Of a stretch of 12,257 nt of DNA, positions 5,926 through 12,257 are shown piece after piece. The DNA lies in assembly GCA_003484785.1 (NCBI GenBank), contig DNAD01000319.1, forward strand, positions 1 through 12,257, given 5' to 3'. Every line of letters begins with the position of its first letter. Within the stretch, counting starts at the first letter, position 1. The notes beneath the pieces were generated by a model. That model was not told the DNA's origin. It saw only the letters and a program-made list of their open reading frames with translations, and ran no database searches. This DNA is from Lachnospiraceae bacterium (GTDB taxonomy: Bacteria > Bacillota > Clostridia > Lachnospirales > Lachnospiraceae). Position numbers and translations under genes: made by a program.

Positions 5926-8109
5926 TCAATTATTCGGCGAGCTTGTTTCCGGAATGAGCAGGCGCGAGGTCTGAACCTCCTTTCTGTTCTCCGAAAGCTT
6001 AACGGCCTCATCACAGAAATACTGCTGGCAGCTTATCGCTTTCTTTCCCCTTCTGCTTATCCTCTTATAGGTTCCGTCCTTATGAAGAAGCTGCGCTTTT
6101 ACGTTATCCTTAAGCATTATGTCAAGGATGTGGATCACCCTTTCCTTAAGCGAGACATCATCTATCGGGAACAGCAGCTCCACTCTTCTTTCCAGATTTC
6201 TCGGCATCCAGTCGGCCGAGCTTAAGTAAACATCGGGATTTCCGCCGTTTTCAAAATAGTATATGCGGCTGTGCTCCAGGAAGGTTCCCACTATGGACCT
6301 TACGTTTATGTTTTCGCTCACGCCCTCAACGCCGACCTTTAAGCAGCAGATGCCTCTTATGATCAGGTCGATCTTTACTCCGGCCGCGCTTGCCTCGTAA
6401 AGGGCTTTTATTACATCCCTGTCCACAAGGGAATTAAACTTTGCGATTATCCGGGCTTTTCTTCCCTGAAGGGCATGCTCCTTCTCTCTGTTGATAAGGA
6501 AGAGGAACCTGTCCTTAAGCCAAAGCGGCGCCATGGTCAGCCTGTGCCAGGAAAGAGGCTCGGAATAGCCTGACAGCATATTGAACACGGCCGTGGCATC
6601 CTCTCCTATGGTATCCGCGCAGGTCAGAAGTCCCAGATCGGTATAAAGCTTTGCGGTCTGGTCATTATAGTTGCCTGTGCCGAGATGGACATACCTTCTG
6701 ATGCCCTCCTCCTCTCTTCTTACGATAAGAGTGATCTTACAGTGGGTCTTAAGCCCCAGAATGCCGTAGATTACGTGACAACCCGTTTTTTCAAGCATCC
6801 TTGCCCAGACGATATTGTTTTCTTCGTCAAACCTTGCCTTAAGCTCCACCAGCACGGTCACCTGCTTGCCGTTCTCCGCAGCCTTGGCCAGAGCCGCGAC
6901 TATGGGTGAATTACCGCTGACCCTGTAGAGAGTCTGCTTGATGGCCAGCACCTCAGGATCGGAGGCGGCCTGTCTTATCAGATCCACCACCGGCTCAAAG
7001 GTCTGGTAGGGATGGCTTAAGAGGATATCCTTCTTCCTGATCTCGGCAAAGATATCCTTGTCCGGCCCGAGGCTCTCCACAGGCTGCGGCTTAAAGGGCT
7101 TTGCCCTGAGCCTGTCATAGCCCTGTATTCCGTATAGCTTCATTAAGAAGGTAAGGTCCAACGGCCCGTCGATCCTGTAGATATCCTCCTCATTGCAGTT
7201 AAGCTCCCTGGATAAAAGCTTTAACAGCCTCTTATCCATGTCCTCGGCCACCTCCAGCCTTATCACCTCACCCCACTGACGTTTTTTTATCTGCTTCTCG
7301 ATCTCCTTTAAAAGATCCTCAGCCTCATCCTCATCTATGGTCAGGTCGGCATTTCTCATTATCCTGAAGGGATGGGCGCAGACTATGTTGTAATTAAGGA
7401 AAAGCTTGCCGATGTTCCTTTCGATTATCTCCTCAAGAAGGATAATGCTCATCCCCCCCTCTTCCTTCTTATTCTCGGGAAGGATCACTATCCTGGGAAG
7501 GCCGTTTGGCACCTGGACGGTAGCAAACTCATAGCTGTCCTTTCCGGCCTTCTTTTTTTTCTCATTTGTCTGTACCAGTCCTCTCGAGCCCGGTTTTTTA
7601 GTAAGCAGGGCGCCGATATTGAGCATCTTGTTGCGGATCAGCGGGAAGGGACGTGAGGAATCCACGGCCATCGGAGTGAGCACGGGATAGACCTCGGTCA
7701 TAAAGTAGTTGTCCACATACTTTTTCTGTTTTTCCGTCAGATCCTCATGCTTTGCGACCAGCCTTATCCCCTCTTCTGTAAGCCTGGGGACAAGAGATCT
7801 GTTAAGGGTCTGGTACTGCATATCCACAAATTTATGCATCTGGATGTTCAAGCTCTCAAGCTGCATCTGCGGGGTCATACCGGAGATATCGGGCTTATCA
7901 TAGCCCGCATGCAGCATGTCCCTTAAGGACGCCACCCTTATCATGAAGAACTCATCCAGATTTGAGGCGGTGATGCTTAAAAACTTGATCCGCTCAAACA
8001 GCGGGTTGTCCTTATCCCTGGCCTCGCCCAGTATCCTTTCGTCAAACAAAAGCCACGAGAGTTCCCTGTTGTAATAGTATTCAGGATTATTCAGTTCGGT
8101 AGTATTCAT
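5926..8109 (-). CDS. ppk1: Polyphosphate kinase 1
   Basis: A 727-aa enzyme that reversibly transfers the gamma-phosphate of ATP to a growing inorganic polyphosphate chain through a phosphohistidine intermediate, usually at the membrane. The N-domain signature YYNRELSWLLFDERIL (12-27) and ASNLDEFFMIRVA (48-60) are followed by SRPFPLI, the head domain, and the two PLD-like C-domains. The phosphoacceptor position is His456 in LKTHCK. His475 in YVHLGTGNYN and His613 in LEHSRIYYFENGG match the other conserved histidines. A Lys-rich insertion (about 172-192) interrupts the N-terminal part. Length and motif order are complete. ATG 8109 has GGGAGAAAGAGAT before it and lies 13 nt past the ppx stop, so the two are translated from one transcript. 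The short C-terminal tail (about 700-727) is unremarkable. Confidence 0.96.
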   Translation of the reverse strand: MNTTELNNPEYYYNRELSWLLFDERILGEARDKDNPLFERIKFLSITASNLDEFFMIRVASLRDMLHAGYDKPDISGMTPQMQLESLNIQMHKFVDMQYQTLNRSLVPRLTEEGIRLVAKHEDLTEKQKKYVDNYFMTEVYPVLTPMAVDSSRPFPLIRNKMLNIGALLTKKPGSRGLVQTNEKKKKAGKDSYEFATVQVPNGLPRIVILPENKKEEGGMSIILLEEIIERNIGKLFLNYNIVCAHPFRIMRNADLTIDEDEAEDLLKEIEKQIKKRQWGEVIRLEVAEDMDKRLLKLLSRELNCNEEDIYRIDGPLDLTFLMKLYGIQGYDRLRAKPFKPQPVESLGPDKDIFAEIRKKDILLSHPYQTFEPVVDLIRQAASDPEVLAIKQTLYRVSGNSPIVAALAKAAENGKQVTVLVELKARFDEENNIVWARMLEKTGCHVIYGILGLKTHCKITLIVRREEEGIRRYVHLGTGNYNDQTAKLYTDLGLLTCADTIGEDATAVFNMLSGYSEPLSWHRLTMAPLWLKDRFLFLINREKEHALQGRKARIIAKFNSLVDRDVIKALYEASAAGVKIDLIIRGICCLKVGVEGVSENINVRSIVGTFLEHSRIYYFENGGNPDVYLSSADWMPRNLERRVELLFPIDDVSLKERVIHILDIMLKDNVKAQLLHKDGTYKRISRRGKKAISCQQYFCDEAVKLSENRKEVQTSRLLIPETSSPNN

Positions 8110-8122
8110 ATCTCTTTCTCCC

Positions 8123-9667
8123 TTATATAGCCGACAGCTGTCTGTTGTATTTCAAAACCACCTCTACGCTGAAGACCTCGGTGAAGAAATCGGATTTTCT
8201 CTTGAAAAACCTCTGTTCGAGACTGATATTCTCATCCGCGTCCACAAGGATGATGAGCTTGCCGTCCTTCAGCGTAACCTTTATGTCCTTCACCTTGGTC
8301 CTGTAGCTTCTGCAGATCCCGTCCGCGATCCTGAACAGAGCCGACAGCTTTACTATTGTGAGATAGTGCTCCCTGTCGATGAGCATCTCGCTGGCGATCT
8401 CTCTGTAATAGTCGAAAGCCACCTTATTATATCTTACGACACTGGCTATTATCTGGCGTTCCACATGGGACAGCCCCAGTATCTCAGAGGCCATGATTAT
8501 GCTGTAGCCGGCCTCTGCCGCTCCCTCAAGGCTTATATACTTTCCGCAGTCATTTAACACCGATGCTATCCGAAGCAGCAAAAGCTCCCTCTTTCCCATT
8601 CCGTGAAGCTTTTTTGTTTTTGTAAAGAGCTCCTGCGCTATATTCTCCACCAGCGCGTTTCTTTCAAGGTTGCCGCCGTATTTGACTGCCATCCTTTTTG
8701 CGCATTCCAGGGCATCATTCTCAAAATCATGGATCGTCTTAAGGAACCTGTTGTTCTGGGCATATTCATAGGCTATACCGTCGGCGAGGCTTATCCCGGG
8801 AGCCCACAGGTGCTCCGCTCCCGTCATTTCAAAAATGCTCTTCAGCAGAACAACGGAAGGGATAAGGAGGGAAGCGCTCTCCTCCGTGAGCCCCACAAGC
8901 CTTGTCAGATCCTCATCGGATTTGGTCCTTGCGATATCCACAAAGCGCCTCAGCTCATCCCTTTTTACTATCCGGTTTCCCGTAAAGGTATTGATAACAT
9001 GTGATATGTAATCATCTATGATAACGATGCTGTCGATCTTTTTATCCCCGTCATCAAGGTAGAGCCTTCTGAAAGCATCCAGCTGGTTATCTATGAGCTC
9101 CGTCAGCAGATCCTCGTAGAAGATGGAGCGCACGGCAAAGTCCATCATCGAGTCCCTCATCCTGAGTATCCCAAGCCTCAGGTTCTGGGTGGTCACGAGG
9201 GCATCCTTCTCAAAAAGGGAGAGCTGGATACTGCCGCCTCCCACGTCAAGGACAAGAGCAGAGCTGTTCATTATCTTCTCATAGATCTCGTTTTTTGAAG
9301 CGATGGCCTTATAATGCAGGAAACGCTGCTCGGAATTGCTGAGCACTCCCACTGTAAGGCCGGTCCTCAGCTTTATCTGCTCCGTAACGATCAGGGTGTT
9401 CTCGGTCTCTCTTATGGCCGAGGTCCCGTAGGCTCTGTAGTCTTCAACCCCGTAGTCCTCCATTATCTGCCTGAACTTAAGGAGTGTCTCGCAGAGCTCG
9501 TCCACCCTTTCCTGGCTGATCTTTCCGGTATTATAGGTATCCGTTCCAAGCTCTATCCTGTGCCTGATGTAGTCGATCTCCTTCATTCCCTTCTTTTTGG
9601 AGAACTCGACTATCTTCATGCCTACCTCATAAGAGCCGACGTCGATGGCCGCAAACAGCTTTGTCAT
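8123..9667 (-). CDS. ppx: Ppx/GppA exopolyphosphatase with HD-like C-terminal domain
   Basis: A 514-aa member of the Ppx/GppA actin-fold phosphatases, expected to remove terminal phosphate from polyphosphate (GppA-type relatives act on pppGpp). Motifs seen: AIDVGSYEVGMKI (7-19), GTSAIRETEN (81-90), SNSEQR with Glu113 at the position of the catalytic Glu, and DVGGGSIQLS (141-150). Two changes from the usual Ppx pattern: Tyr13 where an Asn is common in DxGSNS, and Gln148 where Glu is typical in DxGGGSxE. The C-terminal part (about 315-510) looks like the HD-type domain of long Ppx proteins, but its HD motif reads NDCGKY (372-377), so a metal-binding His is missing. It starts with AGGAGGTCAAT-ATG. 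It lies between the DUF815 gene (28 nt) and ppk1 (13 nt), an operon that sets polyphosphate level by synthesis and breakdown. Confidence 0.92.
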   Translation of the reverse strand: MTKLFAAIDVGSYEVGMKIVEFSKKKGMKEIDYIRHRIELGTDTYNTGKISQERVDELCETLLKFRQIMEDYGVEDYRAYGTSAIRETENTLIVTEQIKLRTGLTVGVLSNSEQRFLHYKAIASKNEIYEKIMNSSALVLDVGGGSIQLSLFEKDALVTTQNLRLGILRMRDSMMDFAVRSIFYEDLLTELIDNQLDAFRRLYLDDGDKKIDSIVIIDDYISHVINTFTGNRIVKRDELRRFVDIARTKSDEDLTRLVGLTEESASLLIPSVVLLKSIFEMTGAEHLWAPGISLADGIAYEYAQNNRFLKTIHDFENDALECAKRMAVKYGGNLERNALVENIAQELFTKTKKLHGMGKRELLLLRIASVLNDCGKYISLEGAAEAGYSIIMASEILGLSHVERQIIASVVRYNKVAFDYYREIASEMLIDREHYLTIVKLSALFRIADGICRSYRTKVKDIKVTLKDGKLIILVDADENISLEQRFFKRKSDFFTEVFSVEVVLKYNRQLSAI

Positions 9668-9695
9668 ATTGACCTCCTGTGTTGATCATGTAGGT

Positions 9696-11045
9696 TTAAT
9701 CTGCGCCGATTCCGCTCAGATAATCTATAAAGGCCTGAGCCGTTCTTCCCGAAAGCCCGCCGTGGGAAAGCTCCCACCTGTTCGCTTCCGCGATCAGATC
9801 TTCTTCGGGCATATCAATATTGTAACGCTTTGCGAGTGTCTTAACAATATTATTAAATTCCTTTTTATCCGGTGAGCCGAAATAAATCGATACGCCGAAC
9901 CGATAGGCCAGGGACAGCTTCTCCTGAACGGTATCATTTTTGTGCAGATCGTTCTCTCCCTCTTCTCTGTCACTGAAGCTCTCCCTTATCAGATGCCTCC
10001 TGTTGCTGGTGGCGTAGATCAGAACGTTCTCCGGCTTTTTCTCAAGGCCTCCTTCTATGACGGCCTTCAGATATTTATACTCCGTTTCAAAATCCTCAAA
10101 GGAAAGGTCATCCATGTAGATTATGAATCTGTAATCGCGCCTGCAGAGCTTTTCCATGACCGGGCTCAGGTTCTTAAGTCCGTTCTTATAAAGCTCCACC
10201 ATCCTCAGTCCCCTGTCGGAATACTCGTTGAGGATCCCCTTTATGCTGCTTGATTTGCCGGTACCGGCCGCTCCGAAGAGCAGGCAGTTATTGGCCTTTC
10301 TCCTGTTTATAAAGGCCTCTGTATTCTCCTTGAGCTTTTGTTTCTGAAGCTCATATCCCACCAGATCATCAAGCCTTACGGGATCCGTATTCATAACCGG
10401 CTTAAGTACCGGGCCTTCCGGGGTCTCAGCTATCCTGAAGGCCTTGAAAAGCCCGAAGTCTCCCGCTCCGAAGCGGGAATGATATCCGGCCAGGGCCGCC
10501 GCAAACTCCTCGCTGCTTCCGGCCCTTTCAAGCTCGGAGGAAAGCTCTGATATTCTTTTCAGGGCTTCGGGAGGAAGAAGACGTGTCCTGCGGGATTGGT
10601 TTACATAATTGGTCAACATAATCATATATTCACTCCCGGGCATTTCTCCTGTCCCGGGCTCCGTATCAAATATCTCCCTGATGATCTCCATGTCCCGGTA
10701 AACGGCATTAAGAAGACCAGTACAGGTCTGAACGGACTTCTCCGACTCTATCTCCAGAGTCCAGGCATTCTCCTGCCTTATCAGAAGCCAGGTGAGATAT
10801 TCCCTCCGGATATTTCCGGAAAGGCCAAGCTCCCCCGCTTTTTCAAGAAGGCCTCCCACAAAAGAGGATATAAGCCCCGTAAAGCCCCCGCCGGTTCCGG
10901 GCCGCCCTGTTTTTTCCCGCTCTGTCTGCTCCTTAAGCTCTCCTGCGTTTTCCGGGATATAGGATGCCTCCGCGATCCGCGCCATTTCATTGAAGAGCCT
11001 GTCCTTTAAAAGACCTCTGTAAATAATGAGACTATCCGTTTTCAT
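9696..11045 (-). CDS. DUF815 AAA+ family ATP-binding protein
   Basis: A 449-aa protein with an all-helical N-terminal region (about 1-215) and a C-terminal AAA+ ATPase core of DUF815 type. Visible elements are Walker A GAAGTGKSS (258-266), Walker B FIIYMDD (307-313), a sensor-1 Asn348 in YATSNRRHL, the Arg-finger-like EKLSLAYRFG (375-384), and SGRTAQAF (432-439) near the sensor-2 position. The protein is cytosolic, with no export signal. DUF815 members are poorly studied and annotated only as ATP-binding. The N-terminal region includes a Gly-rich stretch, PGTGGGFTGLISSFVGG (49-65), which could be a flexible or membrane-associating loop. It is the first gene of the minus-strand operon ahead of ppx and ppk1, with AGGAGAGAG upstream of ATG 11045. 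A role in regulating polyphosphate enzymes, or in remodelling a polyphosphate-bound target, is inference from context. Confidence 0.85.
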   Translation of the reverse strand: MKTDSLIIYRGLLKDRLFNEMARIAEASYIPENAGELKEQTEREKTGRPGTGGGFTGLISSFVGGLLEKAGELGLSGNIRREYLTWLLIRQENAWTLEIESEKSVQTCTGLLNAVYRDMEIIREIFDTEPGTGEMPGSEYMIMLTNYVNQSRRTRLLPPEALKRISELSSELERAGSSEEFAAALAGYHSRFGAGDFGLFKAFRIAETPEGPVLKPVMNTDPVRLDDLVGYELQKQKLKENTEAFINRRKANNCLLFGAAGTGKSSSIKGILNEYSDRGLRMVELYKNGLKNLSPVMEKLCRRDYRFIIYMDDLSFEDFETEYKYLKAVIEGGLEKKPENVLIYATSNRRHLIRESFSDREEGENDLHKNDTVQEKLSLAYRFGVSIYFGSPDKKEFNNIVKTLAKRYNIDMPEEDLIAEANRWELSHGGLSGRTAQAFIDYLSGIGAD

Positions 11046-11066
11046 ATAAATCTCTCTCCTGATCTT

Positions 11067-11072
11067 ATATTA
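11067..11072 (-). promoter_or_regulatory. Weak candidate -10 for the polyphosphate operon
   Basis: Minus-strand TAATAT (11072-11067) resembles a -10 about 20 bp upstream of the DUF815 ATG. No acceptable -35 is seen at 16-18 bp (AGTAAA or AAGTAA). The whole divergent gap 11046-11147 is A/T-rich, so other -10-like words occur, and this is a tentative call. Confidence 0.25.
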
Positions 11073-11097
11073 TCCGCTATACTTATTTTTTTACTTA

Positions 11098-11106
11098 TGC
11101 TAAAAT
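11098..11106 (+). promoter_or_regulatory. Extended -10 promoter for the DUF5050 gene
   Basis: TGCTAAAAT is an extended -10 (TGnTAAAAT). No good -35 is seen at 17 bp, which extended -10 promoters can tolerate. Predicted start is near 11113, giving a leader of about 35 nt that carries the AGGGGG ribosome site (11135-11140). Confidence 0.45.
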
Positions 11107-11147
11107 ATTATGTAGACTAATGGTTATCCTTCACAGGGGGTATATGT

Positions 11148-12176
11148 ATGGCAGCATCACGAAGAAAACCGAAGGAAAAAAGGATCTCGATCCTCATTGC
11201 GGCGGCAGTACTGGTCTTAATAATCGCCGGCACCGTAATAGGGTACTTTTCCAGAAGGATCCCCAAAAATCCCCCGGGAACCGTAGGCAATACTTCGGGG
11301 AACCTGAATAATAAGGGAATGTTTGTAGAAGACCGCAACGAGATATTCTTTATAAATCCCTATGACAATAACTATATCTACAGGATGAAGCCCGACGGTA
11401 CAGGGGCTTCCCGTTTTATGGACGTGGAGGCTTCCTATCTCAACAGCGCCGGAAACTATCTCTATTTCAACCAGCAGTCCTCGGGCAATTCCTCGGTTTT
11501 CGGCCTTGCCGGCAATATGCACGGAATATACAGAAAGAAGAAGACCGGCGGCAAGGAGGTAAACGGCGTCGAACGGGCCGTGGCGGGCGCTGTCGTGCTC
11601 ATTGAGAACACCCTCTACTTTCAGCATGGCGACAGCGAGGCGGGCACTACTCTTCACAAAGCGGATATCGACGGCAGTAATAAAGCCACGCTCAGCAATG
11701 CCTTTATCAATCCCGCCTGCGTGATCAACGGGGAGATCTATTTCCCCGATTACGATAACAACCACTATCTGTCGGTGCTCAACATGAATACCGGATTCCC
11801 CCGGCTCTTTGTCCGGGAAAGGGTCCATAACCCCACCTATTACGGAAATTATATCTATTACATGAGCATAGATAACAATTATATGCTGTACCGCTATGAC
11901 CTGCACTCCAATACCATTGAACGGCTTACCGAGGACAGGGTTGATACCTTCAATGTCATAGGTGATTATATCTATTATCAGAAGAACTCAACCACGGACC
12001 CGATGCTTGTCCGCATCAGGACAAACGGCGAAGGCTACGAGATCATAGCCAGCGGCAACTACACCAATATAAATACCACCTCATATTATACCTATTTCCA
12101 GAACTATTTGGAACCGGAAAAGCTGTACAGGGTTGCCAATTCCGAGGGAGCTCTCATGGAACAGTTTTACCCTTAA
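11148..12176 (+). CDS. Membrane-anchored DUF5050 protein, seven propeller-like repeats
   Basis: A 342-aa protein with a basic N-terminus (ASRRKPKEKR), one transmembrane helix (about 13-34), a Pro/Gly/Asn-rich linker (about 38-58), and an extracytoplasmic DUF5050-type domain. Seven repeats of about 40 residues begin with an aromatic strand: EIFFIN (65), NYLYFN (103), NTLYFQ (154), GEIYFP (195), NYIYYM (234), DYIYYQ (273) and YYTYF (313). Most continue with a Leu/Ile-Tyr/His-Arg/Lys strand and a Gly/Asn turn. Seven such units suggest a seven-bladed beta-propeller like YWTD or TolB-type folds, used for binding rather than catalysis. ATG 11148 has AGGGGG 7 nt upstream. It is transcribed away from the polyphosphate operon with its own promoter. 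Ligand is unknown; candidates are cell-wall or surface components. Confidence 0.85.
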   Translation: MAASRRKPKEKRISILIAAAVLVLIIAGTVIGYFSRRIPKNPPGTVGNTSGNLNNKGMFVEDRNEIFFINPYDNNYIYRMKPDGTGASRFMDVEASYLNSAGNYLYFNQQSSGNSSVFGLAGNMHGIYRKKKTGGKEVNGVERAVAGAVVLIENTLYFQHGDSEAGTTLHKADIDGSNKATLSNAFINPACVINGEIYFPDYDNNHYLSVLNMNTGFPRLFVRERVHNPTYYGNYIYYMSIDNNYMLYRYDLHSNTIERLTEDRVDTFNVIGDYIYYQKNSTTDPMLVRIRTNGEGYEIIASGNYTNINTTSYYTYFQNYLEPEKLYRVANSEGALMEQFYP

Positions 12177-12185
12177 CCATAGAGC

Positions 12186-12233
12186 CCGGGCGTTGCTTTC
12201 ACGGTCTAAATGACCATAAACAGGAACGCCCGG
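12186..12233 (+). other. Long-stem hairpin after the DUF5050 gene
   Basis: CCGGGCGTT (12186-12194) pairs perfectly with AACGCCCGG (12225-12233), with an inner GGTC/GACC hairpin (12203-12206/12212-12215) in the 30-nt loop. It starts 9 nt past the DUF5050 stop, where a terminator would be expected. The following bases, TCGTTACTATTC, hold no T-run, so it is an atypical terminator, or it may instead be a 3' RNA-stability structure or the edge of a repeat. The window ends 24 nt later. Confidence 0.45.
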
Positions 12234-12257
12234 TCGTTACTATTCACAGCCTTTTGG

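Noticed and set aside
5870..5929. 20-codon upstream extension of the 85-aa acidic protein
   Set aside because: It would overlap the end of ppk1 and has no ribosome site, whereas the ATG at 5869 has AAGGAGGGAG.
5612..11045. An anti-phage defence system built on the AAA+ ATPase
   Set aside because: The partners are polyphosphate enzymes and no nuclease, toxin or sensor typical of defence islands is present.

Overview
The window looks like a chromosomal piece of a Firmicute, most likely a Lachnospiraceae-type Clostridium relative. Pointers are the AGGAGG-like ribosome sites, frequent ATA (Ile) and CTT-AAG (Leu-Lys) codon pairs, a YbiT/YkpA-type ABC-F protein with the Clostridia-style second Walker A, a Ppx of the Clostridia type, and a DUF5050 protein. 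The genus assignment is inference. No tRNA, rRNA, CRISPR, transposase or phage gene is visible; it reads as housekeeping and accessory chromosome rather than an island.

Layout, left to right. (1) 1-186, minus: first 62 codons of a membrane-anchored or exported protein that runs off the left edge, preceded by a promoter/operator region with a 9-bp repeat spaced 31 bp. (2) 302-1291, minus: an eight-helix CPBP (Abi) membrane protease. (3) 1382-2906, minus: a lone PilT-like ATPase with several replaced catalytic residues, then a small tyrosine- and methionine-containing protein of unknown function, closed by an intrinsic terminator at 1334-1370. (4) 2907-3151: divergent regulatory region with a strong plus-strand promoter, followed inside the leader by an intrinsic terminator, short leader ORFs and a second hairpin. 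This is a candidate transcription attenuator for the ABC-F gene. (5) 3152-5610, plus: ABC-F ATPase and a HAD (Cof-type) phosphatase, overlapping by 4 nt. (6) 5612-11045, minus: a polyphosphate operon read as DUF815 AAA+ ATPase, Ppx exopolyphosphatase, Ppk1 polyphosphate kinase, and an 85-residue very acidic protein. Its last stop lies 1 nt from the HAD stop. (7) 11148-12176, plus: a membrane-anchored DUF5050 protein with seven propeller-like repeats, divergent from the polyphosphate operon, followed by a long-stem hairpin.

The genes form a few local units. Ppk1 makes polyphosphate from ATP and Ppx degrades it; the DUF815 ATPase and acidic protein share their transcript and may modulate or use that pool. 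The ABC-F protein acts on the ribosome, and its leader could sense translation state. The most interesting points are the ABC-F leader attenuator, the apparently inactivated orphan PilT-like protein with its small partner, and the AAA+/acidic-protein additions to the polyphosphate operon.
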